Source: Micrococcus sp. (GTDB lineage Bacteria; Actinomycetota; Actinomycetes; Actinomycetales; Micrococcaceae). From it: DNA of 45,077 nt. The translations under genes were made by a program, and so were the position numbers. Of the stretch, positions 27,505-35,032 are shown in pieces. The stretch covers positions 1 to 45,077 of the forward strand of contig JASBVO010000020.1 of NCBI GenBank assembly GCA_029961105.1, read 5' to 3'. How positions within the stretch are numbered: position 1 is the first letter of the stretch; each line of letters starts with the position of its first letter. The notes beneath the pieces are model-generated. The model ran no database searches. It saw nothing but the letters and a program-made list of their open reading frames with translations, and was not told where the DNA came from.

Positions 27505-29270
27505 GCACGGCACGCACCTCCGACCTGTGGTGGAAGACCGCGGTCTTCTACTGCCTGGACGTGGAGACGTTCATGGACGCCGACGGCGACGGCGTGGGCG
27601 ACTTCGAGGGCCTGACCCAGCGCATCGACTACCTCCAGGAGCTCGGTGTCACCTGCCTGTGGCTCATGCCCTTCTACCCCTCCCCCGGCCGGGACGACGG
27701 CTACGACGTCACGGACTTCTACGGGGTGCACCCCCGCCTCGGCGACCACGGGGACCTGGTCGAGTTCCTCCGGGCCGCGCGGGACCGGGGCATGCGGGTC
27801 ATCGTCGACTTCCTGGTCAACCACACCTCAGACCAGCACCCGTGGTTCCGCTCCGCGCTGCGTTCGAAGGACTCCCCGTACCGCGACTTCTACGTGTGGC
27901 GGCAGGACGCGCCGCCGGACACCTCCGACCAGGTGGTCTTCCCGGACCAGGAGGACTCGATCTGGACCCGGGACGAGAAGTCCGGCGAGTGGTACCTCCA
28001 CCGGTTCTACCGGCACCAGCCCGACCTCAACGTGCACCATCCCCGCGTGCGGAACGAACTCGCCAAGGCCATGGGGTTCTGGCTGGAACTGGGCATCGAC
28101 GGGTTCCGGATCGACGCCGTGCCGTTCTTCCTGGAGCTGACGCCGGCCGGCTCCTCGTCGTCCGCGGGGACCGGTGACGGCGACAGCGCGGACGTGGCCG
28201 CGGATCCGCACGAGATCCTGCGTGACCTCCGCTCCTTCACCCAGCGGCGCAAGGGCGACTCGGTGCTGCTCGGCGAGGTCAATCTGCCGTTCGCGGAGCA
28301 GAGGGAGTTCTTCGGCGGCAGCGAGGGCGACGAGCTGACCATGATGTTCGACTTCATGGTCATGCAGTACACGTACCTCGCGCTCGCACGCTGCGACGCG
28401 CGGCCCCTGGCCCGGACGCTGGCCCTCCGGCCCGCCCTGGACCCGGACAGCCAGTGGGCCACGTTCCTGCGCAACCATGACGAACTCACGCTGGACAAGC
28501 TCAGCGAGGAGGAGCGGGCCGAGGTCTTCGCGGCCTTCGGACCGGACCCGGCCATGCAGGTCTACGGCCGCGGGCTCAAGCGCCGGCTGCCGCCGATGCT
28601 CGACGGCGATCCCCGCCGCCTCCGGATGGCGTACTCGCTGATGTTCTCCCTGCCCGGATCCCCGGTGCTGTTCTACGGGGAGGAGATCGGGATGGGCGAG
28701 GACCTGGACGCGCCGGGGCGGATGTCCGTGCGGACCCCCATGCAGTGGGACGCCGGCCGCAACGGCGGCTTCTCGACGGCGGCGCCCTCACGACTGGCGT
28801 CCCGGACCGTGACGGGTGCCTACGGCCCCGAGCACGTCAACGCCGCGCAGGCCCGCCGGGACCCGGACTCCCTCTACCACCACGTCCGCCGGCTGGTGCA
28901 CGCCTACCGCCGGTCCCCCGAGATCGGCTGGGGTTCGCTGGAGATCCTTGACCAGCCCGACGGCGCTGCGGCCGTGCTCGCCCACCGGGTCACCTGGGCC
29001 GGGGGGCCGCGGGACCCGGGGCAGGGCGGCGAGGAGGTACCGCTGTCCGCGGTGATGCTGCACAACTTCTCTGCCGAGGCCCACAGCGTGCACCTCCGGC
29101 TCGCCACGGACGACTGGCCGGCGGGGCGGATCGCCGGCTGGCCCCTGCTCGACCTGCTCGGCGGGGAAGACCTGGCCATCGGACCGGACGGCTCCGTGAC
29201 CGTGCCCCTGGACGGATACGGCTACCGGTGGCTGCGCGTGGGCCATCCGCAGGACCGGAGGATGACGTGA
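27501..29270 (+). CDS. GH13 trehalose-synthase-like alpha-glucan enzyme
   Basis: 589-residue glycoside hydrolase family 13 protein resembling maltose alpha-D-glucosyltransferase (trehalose synthase, TreS). The opening GDGVGDFEGLTQRIDYLQELGV and WLMPFYPSP, then DFLVNHTSDQHPWF (region I, Asp103/Asn107/His108), GFRIDAVPF (nucleophile Asp205), LLGEVNLPF (acid/base Glu259), FLRNHDELTL (Asp327), and VLFYGEEIGMG plus RTPMQW near the C-terminal domain are all present. A Ser/Gly/Asp-rich loop (about 216-235) replaces the region that in TreS carries a longer conserved segment, so specificity could differ (alpha-glucosidase or isomaltase are alternatives). No signal peptide, so cytoplasmic. GTG 27501 overlaps the LLM stop; its own stop overlaps the GNAT start. 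Confidence 0.87.
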   Translation: MSTARTSDLWWKTAVFYCLDVETFMDADGDGVGDFEGLTQRIDYLQELGVTCLWLMPFYPSPGRDDGYDVTDFYGVHPRLGDHGDLVEFLRAARDRGMRVIVDFLVNHTSDQHPWFRSALRSKDSPYRDFYVWRQDAPPDTSDQVVFPDQEDSIWTRDEKSGEWYLHRFYRHQPDLNVHHPRVRNELAKAMGFWLELGIDGFRIDAVPFFLELTPAGSSSSAGTGDGDSADVAADPHEILRDLRSFTQRRKGDSVLLGEVNLPFAEQREFFGGSEGDELTMMFDFMVMQYTYLALARCDARPLARTLALRPALDPDSQWATFLRNHDELTLDKLSEEERAEVFAAFGPDPAMQVYGRGLKRRLPPMLDGDPRRLRMAYSLMFSLPGSPVLFYGEEIGMGEDLDAPGRMSVRTPMQWDAGRNGGFSTAAPSRLASRTVTGAYGPEHVNAAQARRDPDSLYHHVRRLVHAYRRSPEIGWGSLEILDQPDGAAAVLAHRVTWAGGPRDPGQGGEEVPLSAVMLHNFSAEAHSVHLRLATDDWPAGRIAGWPLLDLLGGEDLAIGPDGSVTVPLDGYGYRWLRVGHPQDRRMT

Positions 29271-30202
29271 CCGCGGTCCCGGGTGCGGGCGGCGTGCCCG
29301 GGCCGTTCCGGGACCGTGCCGCCGCCCTGGACTTCATCGTGTCCTGCCAGCAGGACCCCGCCCTGGGCACGGCGTTCCTCGGGGAGGACCCGGCCGGCGT
29401 CGAGGCCGAGCTCGAGGGGCTGGGGCAGCCGTGGCTGCAGACCCTGCGGGCCGTGGCCGTCGACGGCCGGCTCCGGGCGGCCGTCGCCGTGGACTGGGAC
29501 GAGGAGCCGTCCATGGCCTGGCTGCACGGGCCCTGGGGCGCGCCCGAGGCGGTGCGTGACCACGGCGTGGACCTGGTCATGGCGGCGGTGGCGCAGGTGC
29601 CGCGGTCCGTCCGCCGCTACGAGCTGTGCGGGCACGTGGCCAACGCGGCGATGGCCGGGCTGGCGGACCGGCTGGGGTTCACCGCGACGGAGACGAGCCT
29701 CGCCATGGTGATCGACGCCGGGCAGGCGGCCCGCTGGCCGCTGCCCGAGCCGTCCCACGCCATGACCGTCCGGCCGGCGGTGCCGGCGGACCGGCCCGGA
29801 CTGGCCCGGCTGCACGAGCCCGAGTTCGGCGAGGCCTACGCCACGGTGGACCAGCTGCTCACCCGGCACCGCACGGTGGTCGCGCAGGGCCCGCACGACC
29901 GGCTGCTGGGCTACGCCTCCGGCCGGATCCAGGACGACGGGACCGCCTATGTGGACTTCACCGCCGTGGACCCCTCGGCGCGCCGCCGGGGCGTGGGACG
30001 TCACGTGGTGACGGCCCTGGTCCGGCTGCTGCTCGCCGAGGGGTCCCCGGAGCAGGTCCACCTGACGGTGCGTGAGTCCCGGACCGCCGCGCAGCGGCTG
30101 TACCTGTCCTTGGGGCTCCGCCAGGACGCGGCGCTGCGCGGCTACCGCGGTGCCCGGCCCGCGCCGGAAGCGGGCCCGGAGCACGGAGCCGCGGCCGGCT
30201 AG
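29267..30202 (+). CDS. tandem-GNAT acetyltransferase-like protein
   Basis: 311-residue protein with two GNAT-like halves. The C-terminal one (about 170-300) is well formed: YVDFTAVDPSARRRGVGRHVV contains the acetyl-CoA pyrophosphate loop RRRGVG, and AAQRLYLSLGL is motif B. The N-terminal half (about 15-165) ends in MAGLADRLGFTATET, GNAT-like but without a clear CoA loop, so it may be a degenerate, structural or substrate-binding copy. GTG 29267 overlaps the GH13 stop (GTGA), with GGAG just upstream. The substrate is unknown; the operon hints at a sugar or amino-sugar related compound. The stop shares CTAG with the convergent putP-type gene. Confidence 0.8.
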   Translation: MTAVPGAGGVPGPFRDRAAALDFIVSCQQDPALGTAFLGEDPAGVEAELEGLGQPWLQTLRAVAVDGRLRAAVAVDWDEEPSMAWLHGPWGAPEAVRDHGVDLVMAAVAQVPRSVRRYELCGHVANAAMAGLADRLGFTATETSLAMVIDAGQAARWPLPEPSHAMTVRPAVPADRPGLARLHEPEFGEAYATVDQLLTRHRTVVAQGPHDRLLGYASGRIQDDGTAYVDFTAVDPSARRRGVGRHVVTALVRLLLAEGSPEQVHLTVRESRTAAQRLYLSLGLRQDAALRGYRGARPAPEAGPEHGAAAG

Positions 30203-31731
30203 GCCGAGGCGGTCTCCAGGGTGCGCTCGGCGCCCCTGGACACGGCCACGGCTTCGTCGAATTCGGCGTCGATCTCCGGGTCCTGGCGGTACGTGGCCAG
30301 CGAGACGGCCCCGCCGGCGATCAGGGCGAGCGCGAAGCCCGGGACGATCTCGTACAGGGCGAAGGCCCCGCCCCAGGCCTCGTCCGGCATGTTCCCCCAC
30401 CAGAAGACGACGACGGCACCGACCACGAGCGCGGCCAACGCGCCCCAGGCGGTGAAGCGCTTCCAGAACAGGGACAGCAGGATCACCGGGCCGAAGGAGG
30501 CCCCGAAGCCGGCCCAGGCGAAGGCCACCAGGGCCAGGACCGAGGACTCGGGGTCCAGTGCCAGGAGGATCGCCACGATGGACACGAGGACGACGCCCCC
30601 GCGGCCCAGCCACAATCCGGCGCGCGGACTGGCCGTGCGGCCGGTGAGCTTGTACAGGTCCTCCACCAGGGCGGAGGAGCACACGATCAGCTGCGAGGAG
30701 ATGGTGGACATGACCGCCGCCAGCACCGCCGCCAGGACGAGTCCCGCCACGAAGGGGTGGAACATGATCTGGGCGAGCACCAGGAAGACGGTCTCCGGGT
30801 CGTCGAGGGTCATCCCGGGGTTGGCCTGGACGTGGGCGATGCCGACGAGCGCCGTCATGATCGCGCCGAAGGCGCAGATCGCCATCCAGGCGACGCCGAT
30901 CCGGCGGCCGACCACGGCGTCCTTGGCCGAGCGCAGCGCCATGAACCGGACGATGATGTGGGGCTGGCCGAAATAGCCCAGGCCCCAGGCCAGTGCGGAG
31001 ATGACCCCCACCCAGGTGGCATTGGCCACGATGGACAACCGGTTCGCGCCCTCGCCCAGGGCGGCGTCGGCGGCCCGGACGGAGTCGACCATCTCCCCCC
31101 AGCCGCCCATGTTGACGATCGCCACGGTCGGCACCGCCACGAGCGCGGCGAGCATCAACAGGCCCTGGGCCACGTCCGTGAGGGAAGCGCCCAGGAAGCC
31201 GCCGAACAGGGTGTAGACGATCGTGATGCCGGCCACCAGCAGCATGCCGGCCAGGTAGCTCGAACCGAACGAGGACTCGAAGAACTTGCCGCCGGAGACC
31301 ATGCCCGAGGAGACGTAGAAGGTGAAGTAGACGAGGATGATCAGCCCGGCCACGATCCGCAGCATGCGGGTCCGGTCCCGGAACCGGTTCTCGAGGAAGG
31401 ACGGGATCGTGATGGAGTTCCTCGCCACCTCGGTGTAGGCACGCAGCCGCGGGGCCACGAACTTCCAGTTGAGCCAGGCGCCGACGGTCAGGCCGATTGC
31501 GATCCAGGCCTCGACCAGGCCGAAGGCGTAGACGGCGCCGGGCAGGCCGAGCAGCAGCCAGCCGGACATGTCCGAGGCCCCGGCGGACAGCGCCGCGACG
31601 GACGGCGGGAGCCGGCGGCCGGCCAGCATGTAGTCGTCCAGGTCGGTGTTCTTGCGGGCCGCGTAGAACCCGATGGCCAGCATGGCCGCGAAGTACAGCC
31701 CGATTGCGATGAGCTTGTAGGCGTTGTCCAT
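30199..31731 (-). CDS. putP: sodium/proline-type solute symporter (SSS family)
   Basis: 510-residue, about 13-helix sodium:solute symporter. The order of motifs (FYAARKNTDLDDYMLAGRRLP, SAGASDMSGWLLLGLPGA, the FLENRF loop, YTLFGGFLGASLTDVAQGLLML, MSTISSQLIVCSSAL) is that of PutP proline permeases, which take up L-proline with Na+. Proline is therefore the likely substrate; other amino acids or osmolytes cannot be excluded. ATG 31731 is preceded by GAGGAGAAC. It is monocistronic by appearance, with a hairpin upstream and a convergent overlap with the GNAT gene. Confidence 0.9.
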   Translation of the reverse strand: MDNAYKLIAIGLYFAAMLAIGFYAARKNTDLDDYMLAGRRLPPSVAALSAGASDMSGWLLLGLPGAVYAFGLVEAWIAIGLTVGAWLNWKFVAPRLRAYTEVARNSITIPSFLENRFRDRTRMLRIVAGLIILVYFTFYVSSGMVSGGKFFESSFGSSYLAGMLLVAGITIVYTLFGGFLGASLTDVAQGLLMLAALVAVPTVAIVNMGGWGEMVDSVRAADAALGEGANRLSIVANATWVGVISALAWGLGYFGQPHIIVRFMALRSAKDAVVGRRIGVAWMAICAFGAIMTALVGIAHVQANPGMTLDDPETVFLVLAQIMFHPFVAGLVLAAVLAAVMSTISSQLIVCSSALVEDLYKLTGRTASPRAGLWLGRGGVVLVSIVAILLALDPESSVLALVAFAWAGFGASFGPVILLSLFWKRFTAWGALAALVVGAVVVFWWGNMPDEAWGGAFALYEIVPGFALALIAGGAVSLATYRQDPEIDAEFDEAVAVSRGAERTLETASA

Positions 31732-31777
31732 GTTCTCCTCGTCCCCGTCGGCGCGTGGCGGCCGGGGGACCTCGACA

Positions 31778-31801
31778 GCAAGGTGCGATGGGTCACCTTG
31801 C
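31778..31801. promoter_or_regulatory. 8-bp inverted repeat between the ABC operon and putP
   Basis: GCAAGGTG, eight bases, CACCTTGC. It lies 45 bases past the ABC ATPase stop and 47 bases before the putP start. No T-run. It could be an operator for putP or the 3' end of the ABC transcript. Confidence 0.45.
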
Positions 31802-31845
31802 CACGAATGACGCCCGAGGGCCAACCGCCCGCCCCGACGTGGACA

Positions 31846-32637
31846 TTATTGGAGCAACGTCTTGTCGTCGATCGTGGCGCCCTTGATCTTCTCGAACTCC
31901 CCGAGCAGGTCCTTCACCGTCCGGACCCGCTTCTCCTCCTCGGTGAGGTCGAGGATGATCCGGCCCTCGTGCATCATGATCAGCCGGTTGCCGACCCGCA
32001 GGGCCTGTTCCATGTTGTGGGTGACCATCAGCGTGGTCAGGCCCTTGTCCTCGACCACCTGGCGGGTCAGCCGGGTGACCAGTTCGGCCCGCTGGGGATC
32101 CAGGGCGGCGGTGTGCTCGTCGAGCAGGAGGATCTTCGGGTCGGAGAAGGTCGCCATCAGCAGGCTCAGGGCCTGCCGCTGGCCACCGGAGAGCAACCCC
32201 ACCTTGGCCTTGAGCCGGTTCTCCAGCCCCAGTTCCAGGGTGGCGAGCTCGTCGGCGAAACGGTGCCGCTTGGCCCGGGTGACGCCCATGGCCAGCCGCC
32301 GCGACCTGCCCCGGCGGTCGGCGATGGCCATGTTCTCCTCGATGGTCAGGTGCGGTGCCGTGCCCGCCATCGGGTCCTGGAACACGCGGCCGACGAAGGC
32401 GGCCCGCTGGTGGTCCTGCAGCTTCGTGACGTCGCGGCCATCGATGGTCACCGACCCCTCGTCGGGGAACAGGTCCCCGGAGACGATGTTCAGCACGGTG
32501 GACTTGCCGGCGCCGTTGGAGCCGATCACGGTCACGAAGTCACCCTCGGCCAGGTGCAGGTCCACGTCCCGCAGGGCGCGGCGCTCGTTGACGGTGCCGG
32601 CGAAGAAGGTCTTGGAGACGGAGGAAACGGTCAGCAT
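31846..32637 (-). CDS. ABC transporter ATPase, TrpXYZ/COG1101 type
   Basis: 263-residue ABC ATPase: Walker A GSNGAGKST, the Q-loop in VFQDPMAGTAPHLTIEEN, signature LLSGGQRQAL, Walker B ILLLDEHTAALDP and the H-loop MVTHNM. The Q-loop region with DPMAGT is characteristic of the group that pairs with COG2984 binding proteins and COG4120 permeases. ATG 32637 overlaps the permease stop by one base (TGATG). It powers import of the ligand captured by the lipoprotein encoded two genes upstream. Confidence 0.92.
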   Translation of the reverse strand: MLTVSSVSKTFFAGTVNERRALRDVDLHLAEGDFVTVIGSNGAGKSTVLNIVSGDLFPDEGSVTIDGRDVTKLQDHQRAAFVGRVFQDPMAGTAPHLTIEENMAIADRRGRSRRLAMGVTRAKRHRFADELATLELGLENRLKAKVGLLSGGQRQALSLLMATFSDPKILLLDEHTAALDPQRAELVTRLTRQVVEDKGLTTLMVTHNMEQALRVGNRLIMMHEGRIILDLTEEEKRVRTVKDLLGEFEKIKGATIDDKTLLQ

Positions 32638-33626
32638 CAGCGGTCTCCCTGCTCGATCGTGGTGGTGGTGGTACCGGTGGCGGCGCCGGTACCGGGGGCG
32701 CCGACGGCCAGCGCGGGAGCACCGGGGGTCTCGAGCACGGCGCCGGGTTCGCCCTTGCGAACCCGGCGGCGGCGCCGGCGCTTGAAGAACGGCAGCTGCG
32801 GCACGACCAGGGCGAGGATCACCAGGATCGCGGAGACCAGCTTCATGTCGTTGGGGTTCAGGCCGACCTCGAGGGACAGCTGGATGACCACGCGGTAGAT
32901 CACGGAGCCGATCACCACGGCGAGCGCGGCGACGAGGATGGTGCGCTGGCCGAAGATGGCCTGGCCGATGATGACCGAGGCCAGGCCGGCCAGGATGAGG
33001 CCGATGCCCATGCCGATGTCCGCGAAGCCCTGGTACTGGGCGATCACCGCACCGCACATGCCCACCAGGCCGTTGGACAGGGCGAGGCCGAGGATCTTCT
33101 GGTTGTCCGTGTTGACCCCGAAGGAGCGGATCATCTTCTCGTTGTCACCGGTGGCCTGCATGGCCAGGCCGGTGTCCGTGTGGAGGAACCACACCAGGAC
33201 CAGGGCCAGGACGACGGCCAGCAGGGTGAAGGCGCCGATGCCCACCGGGCCGCCGAGGACCCCGGCCTCGCGCAACGGCGAGATCGCCGTCTCCTCCCCC
33301 AGCAGCGGGACATTGGCCTTGCCCATGATGCGCAGGTTGATCGAGTAGAGGCCGATCTGGGTCAGGATGCCGGCCAGCAGGCCGTTGATGCGCCCCTTGG
33401 TGTTGAGCAGGCCGGTGACGACGCCGGCGATCAGCCCGGCCACGAAGGCCATGAGGATGGCCAGGATGGGGTTGATGCCGTTGGTGATCGAGATGGCGGC
33501 GACGGCGGCGCCGGTCGTGAACGAGCCGTCCACGGTCAGGTCGGGGAAGTCGAGGATGCGGAAGGTCAGGTAGACCCCCAGGGCCATGATGGCGTAGATC
33601 AGACCGAGCTCGATGGCGGTCGTCAT
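32637..33626 (-). CDS. ABC transporter permease, TrpXYZ/COG4120 type
   Basis: 329-residue permease with about eight to nine membrane helices. It starts MTTAIELGLIYAIMALGVYLTFRILDFPDLTVDGSF (segments MTTAIELGLIYAIMALG and DFPDLTVDGSF), diagnostic of the COG4120 family. Residues 280-329 form a long cytoplasmic tail: FFKRRRRRR, then a Pro/Gly/Thr-rich stretch unusual for the family. ATG 33626 has TTGGAG upstream. A strong hairpin separates it from the binding-protein gene. Confidence 0.92.
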   Translation of the reverse strand: MTTAIELGLIYAIMALGVYLTFRILDFPDLTVDGSFTTGAAVAAISITNGINPILAILMAFVAGLIAGVVTGLLNTKGRINGLLAGILTQIGLYSINLRIMGKANVPLLGEETAISPLREAGVLGGPVGIGAFTLLAVVLALVLVWFLHTDTGLAMQATGDNEKMIRSFGVNTDNQKILGLALSNGLVGMCGAVIAQYQGFADIGMGIGLILAGLASVIIGQAIFGQRTILVAALAVVIGSVIYRVVIQLSLEVGLNPNDMKLVSAILVILALVVPQLPFFKRRRRRRVRKGEPGAVLETPGAPALAVGAPGTGAATGTTTTTIEQGDR

Positions 33627-33651
33627 GGCAGCTCCAATGCGGCGGTTCCGG

Positions 33652-33686
33652 GCGGTGCCGCCCCGGGAGGACCGGGACGGCACCGC
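33652..33686 (-). promoter_or_regulatory. intercistronic hairpin between binding-protein and permease genes
   Basis: Nine-base perfect outer stem GCGGTGCCG/CGGCACCGC (33652-33660 / 33678-33686) with further inner pairing CCCGG/CCGGG. Such structures often protect the upstream binding-protein mRNA or limit downstream expression in ABC operons; there is no T-run, so complete termination is unlikely. Confidence 0.6.
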
Positions 33687-33720
33687 GTCATGGGGTTATT
33701 GGGGGCGTCGGGCGGCCGGA

Positions 33721-34746
33721 CTACTTGCCGACCGTGTGGTCGGCCTCGTCCAGCATCGACTGCGGGATCTCCACGCCCATCGCCTCGGCGGCGGACGGGT
33801 TCACGTAGAGCTCAAGCTCGGTCTGGGTCTCCACCGGCATGGTGGCCGGGTCGGCGTCCTCGGTGAGGATGCGGACGGCCATCTCGGCCGTCTGGGCGCC
33901 CAGCTTCTCGTAGTTCAGCCCGTAGGTGGCCACGGCCCCGCGCTCGACCGAGTCGCCCTCGGCCGCGATGACGGGCACCTTCTGGCTCTGCGCCACGCCG
34001 AGCAGGGACTCCAGGGCGGAGACCACGGCGTTGTCGGTGGGGACGTAGAACGCGTCGACGTCCAGGGAGTTGGCGGCCTGCTGGACCTCGGAGGAGTTCG
34101 AGACCGTGGCCTCCACGATCTCCAGGCCCAGTTCCTGGGCGGCCTCCTTGGCCCACTCGACCTGGACCTGGGAGTTGACCTCGCCGGAGGAGTAGACGAC
34201 GCCCACCCGCTTCGCCTCCGGGTCCAGCTCGGTCAGCAGGGTCAGCTGCTCGAGCACCGGGTTGGCGTCGGAGGTGCCGGTGACGTTGGCGCCGGGGGCC
34301 TCGAGGGAGTCGACGAGCTTGGCGGACACCGGGTCCGTCACGGCGGTGAACAGCACCGGGATGTCGCTGACCGCCTGGGCCACGGTCTGGGCCGAGGGGG
34401 TGGCGATGGCCAGGATCAGGTCGGGCTTCGAGGAGGCGAAGGTGCCGGCGATGGTGTTGGCGGTGGCCTGGTCGGCCTGGGCGTTCTGCACGTCGAGGGT
34501 GACGTCCAGCCCGGCCTCCTCGAGGCCTTCCTCGAAGCCCTTGCGGGCGGCGTCCAGGGAGGGGTGGGTGACGAACTGGGAGATGCCGATGGTGTACGAC
34601 TCGGCGGGGGCCTCGGTGCCCTCGCCCGTCCCTCCGGTGGCGCCGCCGCTGTTGCCGGAACCGCCGCAGGCGGTCAGCGCGAGGGCGGAGACGGCCAGGA
34701 GGGCCCCAGCACGGAGCCCGGTGCGGGCCTTGTCGGTGCGAATCAT
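33721..34746 (-). CDS. ABC transporter substrate-binding lipoprotein, COG2984/TrpX-like
   Basis: 341-residue periplasmic-binding-protein-like lipoprotein. The signal peptide has a basic start, a hydrophobic core (about 13-24) and the lipobox LTAC, with the lipidated Cys followed by a Gly/Ser/Thr linker. The mature domain begins YTIGISQFVTHPSLDAARKGFEEGL, the hallmark of the TrpX/COG2984 family, and includes ANTIAGTFASSKPDLILAIATPSAQ and VPVIAAEGDSVERGAVATYG. Relatives import tryptophan or other aromatic/small ligands, and some are uncharacterised, so the ligand is unknown. ATG 34746 is preceded by AAAGGACC. Confidence 0.92.
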   Translation of the reverse strand: MIRTDKARTGLRAGALLAVSALALTACGGSGNSGGATGGTGEGTEAPAESYTIGISQFVTHPSLDAARKGFEEGLEEAGLDVTLDVQNAQADQATANTIAGTFASSKPDLILAIATPSAQTVAQAVSDIPVLFTAVTDPVSAKLVDSLEAPGANVTGTSDANPVLEQLTLLTELDPEAKRVGVVYSSGEVNSQVQVEWAKEAAQELGLEIVEATVSNSSEVQQAANSLDVDAFYVPTDNAVVSALESLLGVAQSQKVPVIAAEGDSVERGAVATYGLNYEKLGAQTAEMAVRILTEDADPATMPVETQTELELYVNPSAAEAMGVEIPQSMLDEADHTVGK

Positions 34747-34832
34747 GGTGATGGTCCTTTCCACGCCACGGTCCCCGGCGGATGGACGCTGGCTGCGCCG
34801 TGAGGTGGGATGACCGGGGACGTTGGTAGTCA

Positions 34833-34838
34833 AGAATA
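34833..34838 (-). promoter_or_regulatory. candidate -10 (TATTCT) of the ABC importer operon
   Basis: TATTCT on the minus strand fits TANNNT and stands in a locally AT-richer patch, giving a leader of about 80 bases before the lipoprotein gene. No good -35. No T-box or tRNA-like leader, known for some trpXYZ operons in Firmicutes, was recognised. Confidence 0.4.
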
Positions 34839-35016
34839 GACGTGACGCGCAACACAATGCACCACGAGCCGCGGACTCCGTGGATTTTCCCGCCCCAGCG
34901 GCCGGGATCGCCAGACCTTCTGCTCCCGCGCCGGTGGAGAACCGGTCCCGCTCAGGACGTCTGGTCCGCCGGCCGGCCCCGCCGCAGACAGGCCGCGGGA
35001 CAGCGGCCGCGCCGAC

Positions 35017-35022
35017 TAGACT
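35017..35022 (+). promoter_or_regulatory. -10 element (TAGACT) of a near-leaderless hrpA promoter
   Basis: TAGACT, then 10 bases, then ATG 35033. A start seven bases after the element would leave a leader of about 3-4 bases, too short for a ribosome site. Same hexamer as at nucS and argS. Confidence 0.5.
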
Positions 35023-35032
35023 GGCCGGTGCC

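Noticed and set aside
34747-35032. T-box or riboswitch in the leader of the TrpXYZ-type operon
   Set aside because: The leader is about 80 bases and lacks a specifier hairpin or the T-box consensus.
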